DNA from: Proteobacteria bacterium UBA2133
Lineage (GTDB): Bacteria; Pseudomonadota; Gammaproteobacteria; Arenicellales; UBA868
Direction of reading: 5' to 3'
DNA: 30,160 nt
Assembly: GCA_002327725.1 (NCBI GenBank)
Contig: DCXP01000017.1
Span: 1-30,160, forward strand
Made by a program: the position numbers and the translations under genes. The notes beneath the pieces were generated by a model. It was not told the origin of the DNA. It was given only the letters and a program-made list of their open reading frames with translations, and made no database searches. Positions 23,661 through 30,160 of the stretch are shown in pieces (the first letter of the stretch is position 1; each line of letters starts with the position of its first letter).

Positions 23661-25565
23661 ATGCGTATCAGAAGATTTGTAGATAGGTTGGCGGCAGGCG
23701 TTTGTCTTGTTTGTTTTTGTTCTTTGCCGGTTCAGGCAGGAGAACTGCCCCATTCCTTCCCGGACAAAAATACCAAGTATTCGCCGTTCGTTGATCTGGA
23801 CTATCCCAATCAGGTGTTTTTCGGCGACACCCACTGCCATACCAGTTTCTCGACGGATGCGGGCATGCTCGGGAACAAACTGGGCCCGGACGATGCTTAC
23901 CGGTTCGCCAAGGGTGAAGCAGTCATTTCCAGTAACGGTGTTCAAACGCGCCTGCAGCGGCCGCTTGATTTTCTCGTGGTGGCCGATCACGCAGAAAATC
24001 TTGGACTAGCCCCTCTCATCGAGGAATCGGACCCCCGCTTGATGGAGAATGAATGGGGCAAGACGGTCCACGATCTGACCAAGAGTGGGAAGGCGGGTGA
24101 CGCCTACGCCGCCTGGGGCGCTCAGGTCACCAAGAAAGAAGACCCGCTTGCCGACATTGAAGGCCTGCAAACATCCATGTGGCAACGTCTGACGCAGATT
24201 GCTGAAGATCACAACAATCCGGGCCAGTTCACAGCGCTGATCGGCTACGAGTGGACATCCACACCAAGTGGCGCCAATCTTCACCGGAATGTGATTTTCC
24301 GTGACGATAAAAAGAAGGCGGATACGATCAGTCCGATGTCGGTCTACGACTCTGAAGACCCCGAGGACCTGTGGCAGTGGATGAGTGACTATGAGCAGAA
24401 GTCCGGGGGCAGGGTGCTGGCGATTGCGCACGGCGGTAACCTTTCGAACGGGCTGATGTTCGACGATGTCACCTTTACCAGCCGGGAACCGCTCGATGCC
24501 GATTACGCCGAGCGGCGGTCGCGCTGGGAGCCGCTCTATGAGATTACCCAGATGAAAGGTACCGGTGAGACCCATCCCATGCTGTCACCGCAGGATGAGT
24601 TTGCCGGGTTTGAGATCTGGGACAAGGGCAGTTTTGGGGGCGCAAAGGATCCGGACATGATACCCCGGGAGTACTCGCGTGAAGCGCACAAGCGCGGTCT
24701 CGCCTATGAGGCAAGCCTCGGCGCCAACCCCTTCAAGTTTGGCGTCGTGGGCAGTACTGATACGCATACCTCATTGTCCTCGACCACTGAAGATAATTTC
24801 TTTGGCAAGATTTCGGCCGTAGAGCCTACGGCGGACCCGATTCGTTTTCAGGAAAAAATCACCGGTTATCTGCCGGATCCACAAGGCAGGGACTACACCA
24901 TACGCCACGCCCAGGCAGCCGCATCGGGCCTCGCTGCGGTCTGGGCCCGGGAGAACACCCGGGAAGCCTTGTGGGATGCCATGGCGAGAAAAGAAACGTT
25001 TGGGACGACCGGGACCCGCCTGCGCGTAAGGGTATTTGCCGGATTCGGTTTCGAGGCGTCTGATCTTTACCGTTCAGATTTTGCAGAGCATGGTTATGAT
25101 CACGGCGTGCCGATGGGTGGTGACCTGAACGCCTCCGAAAAGTCTCCGAAGCTACTGGTCCGTGCTCTGCGTGACCCCGACGGCGCAAACCTCGACCGCG
25201 TCCAGATTATCAAGGGATGGCTGGATGCGTCGGGCAAGACACACGAGCGCGTTTACGATGTCGCCGTCTCTGATGGCAGGACCATAGGGGCGGATGGACG
25301 TTGCCATGAAGAAGCCGGCAACACGGTGGATGTGGAGGAAGCCATCTATGCAAACTCGATCGGTGCCCCGTTTCTGCACGCCTTCTGGGAAGATCCTGAT
25401 TTTGATCCAAAGGAGAAAGCGTTCTATTACGCTCGGGTCATGGAAATACCCACACCCCGATGGACAACCTACGATGCCAAATTTTTCGGGGTTGAGCGGC
25501 CGATGGACGTTCCCGCATCCATCCAGGAACGCGCCTTCACCTCGCCGATCTGGTACAACCCGTAG
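23661..25565 (+). CDS. Secreted DUF3604 protein, PHP-like metal hydrolase
   Basis: A 634-aa protein of the DUF3604 family, function unknown. Start: ATG 23661 follows GGAGG (23650-23654) by six bases and opens a Sec signal peptide (MRIRRFVDRLAAGVCLVCF and on) with likely cleavage after VQA (26). TTG 23616 and ATG 23628 are worse. The mature part has a PHP-type metal ligand series: FFGDTHCHTSF (Asp56, His58, His60), VVADHAENL (Asp109, His110), and IGYEWTS (Glu197). Further on are AIAHGGN (His257) and GSTDTHTSL (Asp367, His369). This suggests a two- or three-metal phosphoesterase-like hydrolase in the periplasm. A membrane-anchored parvulin-like protein and a HupE/UreJ protein follow on the same strand. 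Confidence 0.88.
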   Translation: MRIRRFVDRLAAGVCLVCFCSLPVQAGELPHSFPDKNTKYSPFVDLDYPNQVFFGDTHCHTSFSTDAGMLGNKLGPDDAYRFAKGEAVISSNGVQTRLQRPLDFLVVADHAENLGLAPLIEESDPRLMENEWGKTVHDLTKSGKAGDAYAAWGAQVTKKEDPLADIEGLQTSMWQRLTQIAEDHNNPGQFTALIGYEWTSTPSGANLHRNVIFRDDKKKADTISPMSVYDSEDPEDLWQWMSDYEQKSGGRVLAIAHGGNLSNGLMFDDVTFTSREPLDADYAERRSRWEPLYEITQMKGTGETHPMLSPQDEFAGFEIWDKGSFGGAKDPDMIPREYSREAHKRGLAYEASLGANPFKFGVVGSTDTHTSLSSTTEDNFFGKISAVEPTADPIRFQEKITGYLPDPQGRDYTIRHAQAAASGLAAVWARENTREALWDAMARKETFGTTGTRLRVRVFAGFGFEASDLYRSDFAEHGYDHGVPMGGDLNASEKSPKLLVRALRDPDGANLDRVQIIKGWLDASGKTHERVYDVAVSDGRTIGADGRCHEEAGNTVDVEEAIYANSIGAPFLHAFWEDPDFDPKEKAFYYARVMEIPTPRWTTYDAKFFGVERPMDVPASIQERAFTSPIWYNP

Positions 25566-25579
25566 CTGGCCGCGATCCT

Positions 25580-25620
25580 GATCCGGGAGCGGGCGGCAGA
25601 ATGGCATCCGGTCCCGGATC
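25580..25620 (+). terminator. Hairpin between DUF3604 and parvulin genes, possible attenuator
   Basis: GATCCGGGA (25580-25588) pairs perfectly with TCCCGGATC (25612-25620) around a 23-base loop. CTGACTTTTGG follows, a weak T run. It may be a leaky terminator that lowers expression of the two membrane genes, or an mRNA-end stabiliser. The arms are too long to expect by chance in a 91-base gap. Confidence 0.4.
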
Positions 25621-25656
25621 CTGACTTTTGGGGCGGGTCCATATGGGGGTGTTGAT

Positions 25657-26532
25657 TTGGTTTTTTCCCGAACGTTTGCCAGACAATTGAAATCGGCTCT
25701 TCAGGAGCCGATTGTTCATTTCATTGTCCTTGGGGCGTTGCTTTTTGGCAGTTATGAAATGTTACGCCCGGAGAACGTCGCTCCGGAAGGCGAGATCCTC
25801 GTCTCAGAGGCCCGGATAGCCAACCTGACCCAAGCCTTTGTCCGGACTTGGCAAAGGCCCCCGACCCAGAGTGAACTGACCCGGCTTATCGATGATTACA
25901 TTCGTACCGAGGTTTTTGTGCGCGAGGCAATGGCACTGGGATTGGATAGAGACGACGCGATTATTCGCCAACGTTTGCGGCAAAAGATTGAGTTTATTAG
26001 CGTTGATGGGTCCCAGGACCGCGAGGCAACGGACCAGGAACTCAAAGACTACTACCAAGATAACCCTCAACAGTATCGACGGCAGACGAAGATCTCGTTC
26101 CGCCAGGTGTTTCTCGATCCAGAAAAGGCAGGCGCTGACCTTGAGTCAGAGGTTGACCGCTTGCTGAAAAGACTCAATGGAACGCAGGTGGCTGAAGAAC
26201 TTGAGGCGATTGATGGCGGCCCGGTGCTGCTGAAGCCCGAGTGGCGCGATACTGATCAGTCTGAAATCGCGACGCGCTTTGGCAGGAAGTTTGCAAAAGC
26301 ACTTCTTCACCAGCCCGCCGGCATCTGGACCGGGCCATTGTCCTCAGGCTATGGAGAGCATCTCGTCAAAGTTGAGAAAATCCATCCCGGCGAAGTTGTG
26401 CCGCTCGAACTGATTCGCCAGCGGGTGGAAAGAGACTGGCGAATTGATCAGCGCCGGATGCAGCAGGATGCGCTTTATCAAAGGCTGCTGGAAAAATACC
26501 GTATTGTCCGACCCGCCCATCCCAAGTCGTGA
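25657..26532 (+). CDS. Membrane-anchored parvulin-like peptidyl-prolyl isomerase
   Basis: A 291-aa protein with one N-terminal membrane segment (PIVHFIVLGALLFGSYEML, about 18-36) and a periplasmic body. LTRLIDDYIRTEVFVREAMALGLDRDDAIIRQRL matches the SurA/PpiD-like helical region. KISFRQVFLD begins a parvulin-type domain that ends GPLSSGYGEHLVKVEKI, the usual last strand. The middle, normally GGDLGWF-like, is GGPVLLKPEW, so isomerase activity may be lost and the protein may act as a chaperone. The start is TTG 25657 after GGGGGTG. The stop overlaps the HupE/UreJ start (GTGA). It probably assists folding of the DUF3604 protein or the HupE/UreJ partner. Confidence 0.8.
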   Translation: MVFSRTFARQLKSALQEPIVHFIVLGALLFGSYEMLRPENVAPEGEILVSEARIANLTQAFVRTWQRPPTQSELTRLIDDYIRTEVFVREAMALGLDRDDAIIRQRLRQKIEFISVDGSQDREATDQELKDYYQDNPQQYRRQTKISFRQVFLDPEKAGADLESEVDRLLKRLNGTQVAEELEAIDGGPVLLKPEWRDTDQSEIATRFGRKFAKALLHQPAGIWTGPLSSGYGEHLVKVEKIHPGEVVPLELIRQRVERDWRIDQRRMQQDALYQRLLEKYRIVRPAHPKS

Positions 26533-27560
26533 AGCCGGTGCTTCAGCACAGATTGGGGTGGTGCTGGGCGGTTCTGGTGCTGGGACTGATGCACTCGCCG
26601 ATAGCCTCATCACACCAACTGTTGCCGGGGTATCTCGAACTCGAGCAGCAAACGTCGGGTCTTTACAGTGTCCTTTGGAAGGTTCCCCTTCAGCAGGGCA
26701 GGCTGCTCCCTATTGCACCGCGGTTCCCGAGCTCGTGCCATTTGCAAGGCGACCTTGAGAGCGTCATCGAGTCCTCTGCCTGGATCTATCGAGCCACGTT
26801 GCGCTGTACGTCCGGGCTGGAAGGACAGACCATCGCAATTGATGGCCTCGGGGCGGCAGGCAATGATGTGCTGGTGCGCTACAAGTGGATCGGGCACGCA
26901 AGCCCCCGAACTATTTTGCTGAATGGAGAACAACCGTCAGCATATCTCGGGAGTGCAGGCGCAGATGGACATTCCGGGTGGGTCTTTTATCTTCGGCTTG
27001 GTGTCCAGCACATCCTCAGCGGCGTAGACCACTTGCTGTTCCTGGTTGGGTTACTGCTGCTGGCTCAGGGCCGCTGGGCGCTTCTGAAGACGGTCACCGC
27101 GTTCACCATCGCGCACAGCCTTACCCTGGGGTCGGCCACGGTCGGTTGGGCAGGTCCCTGGGTAGGGCCCGTTAACGTAGAGACCGCGATTGCCCTATCC
27201 ATTTTAATCCTCGGTGTCGAGGTGGCGAGGAAGTGGGCGGGAAAAGACTCATTTACTATCCGATATCCGTGGCTGGTGGCGTTTGGATTTGGCCTGGTAC
27301 ACGGGCTCGCTTTCGCAAGCGACCTTGCAGAACTCAACCTGCCGATCGGCGAGATGATTGTCGCAGTGTTGCTCTTTAATCTGGGTGTTGAAATCGGGCA
27401 AGTGGGCTTCATTGTTCTGGTTCTTGGGCTCGTACTCCCTCTGCGAACACGAAGTCTCCCGACGTGGTTCAGGCGAATTCCGGGTTATGCTGTTGGCGTC
27501 GCGGGAGCGTTCTGGACATTCGAACGGACTACCGCGCTGTTTCTTTACGGCGGGGGATAA
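26529..27560 (+). CDS. HupE/UreJ family membrane protein
   Basis: A 343-aa protein with a signal-like N-terminus (about 10-28), a beta-rich periplasmic part of about 120 residues, and then about six membrane helices. The membrane part holds GVQHILSGVDHLLFLVGLL (His161, Asp167, His168), TIAHSLTLG (His196) and GFGLVHGLAFASDL (His258), characteristic of the HupE/UreJ family. Characterised members move nickel or cobalt, but this larger subtype has no known substrate. No hydrogenase or urease gene is nearby. GTG 26529 overlaps the parvulin-like gene. The C-terminus contains WTFERTTALF. Confidence 0.85.
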   Translation: MKPVLQHRLGWCWAVLVLGLMHSPIASSHQLLPGYLELEQQTSGLYSVLWKVPLQQGRLLPIAPRFPSSCHLQGDLESVIESSAWIYRATLRCTSGLEGQTIAIDGLGAAGNDVLVRYKWIGHASPRTILLNGEQPSAYLGSAGADGHSGWVFYLRLGVQHILSGVDHLLFLVGLLLLAQGRWALLKTVTAFTIAHSLTLGSATVGWAGPWVGPVNVETAIALSILILGVEVARKWAGKDSFTIRYPWLVAFGFGLVHGLAFASDLAELNLPIGEMIVAVLLFNLGVEIGQVGFIVLVLGLVLPLRTRSLPTWFRRIPGYAVGVAGAFWTFERTTALFLYGGG

Positions 27561-27673
27561 TTTAGGCGAGTTTCCCACCGGCACTTCACCGGCGGCTCTG
27601 TCACCAGATCACCACTCGGCCCGAATCATCCGCTTTGCGTGGGCTAATCACAGATCGGGTAACATGACACACC

Positions 27674-29320
27674 ATGGCTGACCACCAGATACCGAAAACG
27701 CCTTCCGCGTATGAATTCCCGCTGCTGATCCGGCATCTGCTCTCGAGGCTTTCAGCCCAGCACGCGGAACAGCAGATTGTCTACGGCGGTGAGCTGCGTT
27801 TTAGTTACGAAGATTTTTTCGAACGGGTGCGCCGCCTTGCCACCGGCCTTAAAGGTCTCGGCATCGGACCCGGCGACACCGTCGCGGTGATGGACTGGGA
27901 CAGTCATCGCTACCTCGAATGCTTTTTTGCGGTGCCGATGATTGGTGCGGTGCTGCACACCATCAATATCCGCCTTGCGCCAGAACAGATTCTTTACACC
28001 ATTAACCACGCCCGCGATACGGCGCTTCTGGTGCACGATGATTTTGTACCGCTGCTCGAGGGCTTCGAAGGAAAAACGCCTACCGTCAAAAAATATCTTC
28101 GCCTTACCGACCCGTCCGGCGACCCCGACAACCCTTCAAACCAGGACGTCTTTGATGATGAGTACGAAAACCTGCTGAGCGGCGCATCCACGGAGTTTGA
28201 TGCCCCTGATTTTGACGAGAATATCCGGGCGACGACGTTTTACACCACCGGGACCACGGGAAACCCCAAAGGGGTGTATTTCAGCCAGCGCCAGATTGTG
28301 CTGCACACCCTGGGGGTGGCCGTGGGTTTGTCCAGCGCGGCCGGGCAGGGGCGGGTCCACGTGGATGATGTCTACATGCCGATTACGCCCATGTTCCATG
28401 TCCATGCCTGGGGCATGCCGTATGTCGCGACCATGCTGGGCCTTAAACAGATTTACCCCGGCCGATACGAGCCTGCCAGGCTTCTTTCACTGATCGAAAA
28501 AGAGAAGGTCACGTTCTCGCACTGTGTGCCCACGATTCTGCACATGCTGTTGAGTGATCCCGCGGTGGAAAAACTGGACCTTTCCAGGTGGAAAGTGATT
28601 ATCGGTGGTTCGGCGTTACCGCCGGCGCTTGCGCAAAGGGCGCGTGATCTTGGGATCGATGTCTTCGGCGGTTATGGGATGTCCGAGACAGCCCCGGTGC
28701 TGACCCTCGCACAGCTGAACGCGGATGAGGCCCCGCCGGATGATCCCGACAGGATGGAGATCCGGTGCAAGGCGGGCAGGCCGATTCCGCTTGTGGATCT
28801 TAAGGTCGTCGATTCTGATCTCAATGAGGTGCCTCGCGATGGCGCAAGCACCGGCGAAGTGGTGGTACGCGCCCCCTGGCTCACGCAGGGCTATCTCGAC
28901 GACCCCAAGCGCTCGGAAGAACTCTGGCAGGACGGATATCTGCACACCAGCGATATCGGTCATGTGGATCAGGCGGGCTATCTCAAGATCACGGACCGGC
29001 TTAAGGATGTCATTAAAAGCGGGGGCGAGTGGATCTCTTCGCTTGAGCTTGAGGATATTGCGCTCACCTGTGAAGGCGTGAGCGAGGCGGCTGCGATCGG
29101 GATTGCTGACGAGAAATGGGGTGAGCGGCCGTTACTGCTGCTGGCGGCCGGGGAGCAATCACCTAACCCCGATGCCGTGAAGAGTGAGTTTCAACGCCAG
29201 GCTGAAAAGGGCGTGATCAGCGAATGGGCCGTACCCCAGCGGATTGAACTCGTGTCGGGGATCCCCAAGACCAGCGTGGGCAAGATCGACAAGAAGAAAC
29301 TGCGTGAACAATACGGATAA
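27674..29320 (+). CDS. Acyl-CoA ligase, AMP-forming (AlkK/DmdB-like)
   Basis: A 548-aa adenylate-forming enzyme that activates a carboxylic acid with ATP and CoA. The P-loop-like motif is YTTGTTGNPKG (190-200). FGGYGMSETAP is the A5 motif, and YLHTSDIGHVDQAGYLKITDRLKDVIKSGGEWIS holds the A7-A8 hinge. PKTSVGKIDKKKLR gives the catalytic Lys near the end. The overall pattern, including INIRLAPEQILYTINHA and MFHVHAWGMPY, resembles medium- or long-chain acyl-CoA ligases such as AlkK and the related DmdB. Chain length cannot be read. No beta-oxidation or DMSP genes are adjacent. ATG 27674 lacks a clear ribosome binding site. The 113-base gap upstream suggests its own promoter. Confidence 0.9.
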   Translation: MADHQIPKTPSAYEFPLLIRHLLSRLSAQHAEQQIVYGGELRFSYEDFFERVRRLATGLKGLGIGPGDTVAVMDWDSHRYLECFFAVPMIGAVLHTINIRLAPEQILYTINHARDTALLVHDDFVPLLEGFEGKTPTVKKYLRLTDPSGDPDNPSNQDVFDDEYENLLSGASTEFDAPDFDENIRATTFYTTGTTGNPKGVYFSQRQIVLHTLGVAVGLSSAAGQGRVHVDDVYMPITPMFHVHAWGMPYVATMLGLKQIYPGRYEPARLLSLIEKEKVTFSHCVPTILHMLLSDPAVEKLDLSRWKVIIGGSALPPALAQRARDLGIDVFGGYGMSETAPVLTLAQLNADEAPPDDPDRMEIRCKAGRPIPLVDLKVVDSDLNEVPRDGASTGEVVVRAPWLTQGYLDDPKRSEELWQDGYLHTSDIGHVDQAGYLKITDRLKDVIKSGGEWISSLELEDIALTCEGVSEAAAIGIADEKWGERPLLLLAAGEQSPNPDAVKSEFQRQAEKGVISEWAVPQRIELVSGIPKTSVGKIDKKKLREQYG

Positions 29321-29388
29321 TGAGTCTCGTGGGCTGATTGCGCCCGGCCGAACTCAAGGGTAGACTGAAGATCCTTTCAGCCGATAAA

Positions 29389-29401
29389 TAAGGGGGTGAT
29401 C
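29389..29401 (+). promoter_or_regulatory. Near-perfect extended Shine-Dalgarno sequence
   Basis: TAAGGGGGTGATC matches 12 of 13 bases of the complement of the 16S rRNA 3' end (TAAGGAGGTGATC). The core is seven bases before ATG 29404. It is much stronger than any other ribosome binding site in this window. Confidence 0.6.
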
Positions 29402-29403
29402 CA

Positions 29404-29475
29404 ATGTCTAGTGATTCAGGAACCGTCACAGTGAGCTTTGGTGTCTGCATGGAGCACGGGAGCACCCTCTCGTAG
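29404..29475 (+). CDS. Possible 23-residue small protein
   Basis: ATG 29404 opens a 23-codon frame beginning MSSDSGTVTV and ending with TAG at 29473-29475. It has one Cys, no basic residue apart from one His, and no membrane segment. I recognise no family. Support comes from the near-perfect ribosome binding site upstream and a strong terminator 52 bases after the stop. It could be a true small protein, or a leader or toxin-type peptide. The sequence could also be non-coding with a chance match. It follows the acyl-CoA ligase by 83 bases. Confidence 0.45.
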   Translation: MSSDSGTVTVSFGVCMEHGSTLS

Positions 29476-29527
29476 TTTCAACGATACCCTGTCCGGTGAC
29501 AGCGTTTACTGTGACAGCCAATCACGA

Positions 29528-29550
29528 CGCCCCGCTCAGCGGGGCGTTTT
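29528..29550 (+). terminator. Rho-independent terminator
   Basis: CGCCCCGC (29528-29535) and GCGGGGCG (29539-29546) form an eight-pair stem with a TCA loop, followed by TTTTGGTTT. It ends the rightward transcripts of the acyl-CoA ligase and the small ORF. On the other strand it lacks a T run, though it lies right after the leftward aminotransferase stop. A smaller hairpin, CTGTC/GACAG, lies just upstream. Confidence 0.85.
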
Positions 29551-29554
29551 GGTT

Positions 29555-30160
29555 TCAGGGAGACACAATCTCAAGAATCGCGTCGGTGCAGTCTTCGACG
29601 ACAGACACCAGTGCGGCTTCGAATTTGCCGAACATCTCATCTGTAACCGGCAGAGAGACATTGATCATTCCGCGTCTTGCGTAAAACTGACCCCTCGCCA
29701 TCATCTTCAAATGAATGAGTTGGTAAAGGTCTGAAAACCCGGATGGGTGAGGATAGGGGGTAACGGGTTTCTCCCTACCGAAATGAAGCGCCATCATGGA
29801 GCCCATGCCGGTGATCTGAACCGGCAGACCCAGGGGGGATAAAGAAGTCTCAAGACGGTTGCGATAGCCTTCGCCGGTCTCAAAGAATGCCTTTGCGATC
29901 CGGGGGGTAAACACTTTGCTGAGTCCGGTATAGCCTGCCGTCATGCTCAGGATGTTGTTGTTGAAGGTCCCCGCGTGCGGCCAGGCATCAGGACGGCTTG
30001 GATCAAAACGCTCGAGGATATCCGCGCGCCCGCCGAATGCCCCGAAACTCAAGCCACCGCCAAGGTACTTGCCGAAGGTGACGAGATCAGGGCGAATACC
30101 GAGCATGCCGTGCAGTCCGTCTGGCCCATGGCGGGATGTCATGACTTCGTCAAAGATCAG
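29555..30160 (-). CDS. Class III aminotransferase, glutamate-1-semialdehyde aminomutase type (partial)
   Basis: The C-terminal 200 residues of a PLP enzyme whose start lies beyond the right edge. LIFDEVMTSR gives the pyridine-binding Asp, and TFGKYLGGGLSFGAFGGR contains the PLP Lys. HAGTFNNNILSMTAGY is characteristic of the GSAM group. HemL normally has GFRV after DEVMT. Here it is SRHGPDG, so this is more likely a paralog acting on another amine or amino acid than true HemL. It converges on the rightward small ORF, with the terminator between. Confidence 0.85.
   Translation of the reverse strand: MIFDEVMTSRHGPDGLHGMLGIRPDLVTFGKYLGGGLSFGAFGGRADILERFDPSRPDAWPHAGTFNNNILSMTAGYTGLSKVFTPRIAKAFFETGEGYRNRLETSLSPLGLPVQITGMGSMMALHFGREKPVTPYPHPSGFSDLYQLIHLKMMARGQFYARRGMINVSLPVTDEMFGKFEAALVSVVEDCTDAILEIVSP

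Noticed and set aside
1..30160. CRISPR arrays, insertion sequences, phage genes
   Set aside because: No regular direct repeats, transposase or integrase motifs were seen on either strand.

Overview
The window reads as the chromosome of a gammaproteobacterium of fairly high GC, probably free-living. The evidence is the pcnB-folK pair, a long-form TrpS, the scpA-scpB-rluB order, the ccm cytochrome c maturation genes with CcmI, and the ArgD type. Coding density is high, with many ATGA stop/start overlaps. No IS element, prophage, CRISPR array or rRNA is visible. The species cannot be named from sequence alone.

Layout. Positions 1-714 are gene-poor and may hold worn-out coding sequence. The start of a leftward gene lies at the extreme left edge. 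A tRNA-Glu(CUC) gene (715-789, minus) sits back to back with pcnB. A rightward housekeeping series follows: pcnB, folK, trpS, scpA, scpB, rluB (893-6476). A leftward group (6464-9361) encodes a cystathionine beta-lyase-like enzyme, an ACC deaminase-type enzyme and a HugZ-like flavin-binding protein. argD (9495-10712) is rightward. A leftward set (10725-16064) holds a Tat-type binding protein, two permeases, an ATPase and a CodA-like amidohydrolase. Divergent from it is a fusion of a TIM-barrel domain with an adenine phosphoribosyltransferase-like domain (16276-17643). A leftward ccm operon (22695 to 17667) encodes CcmC, D, E, F, H and I but lacks ccmA, ccmB and ccmG. The right part is rightward: a 2OG-Fe(II) oxygenase, a secreted DUF3604 protein, a membrane-anchored parvulin-like protein, a HupE/UreJ protein, an acyl-CoA ligase, and a 23-codon ORF with a nearly perfect Shine-Dalgarno sequence followed by a terminator. 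A leftward class III aminotransferase of the glutamate-1-semialdehyde aminomutase type runs off the right edge.

How genes work together. The best candidate for an undescribed system is 10725-17643: import by an ABC transporter, deamination or hydrolysis by a CodA-like enzyme, then PRPP-dependent capture by the fused phosphoribosyltransferase. This suggests salvage of an unusual nucleobase-like compound. The CodA-like enzyme keeps the metal and most active-site residues of E. coli CodA at a constant offset of four, but has Cys where CodA has Asp314, so cytosine may not be the substrate. A second candidate is the DUF3604-parvulin-HupE/UreJ run (23661-27560), a likely envelope or periplasmic module of unknown purpose. 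Two other points deserve attention: pcnB has no ATG, GTG or TTG start in its usable upstream reading frame, and the ccm operon is incomplete.
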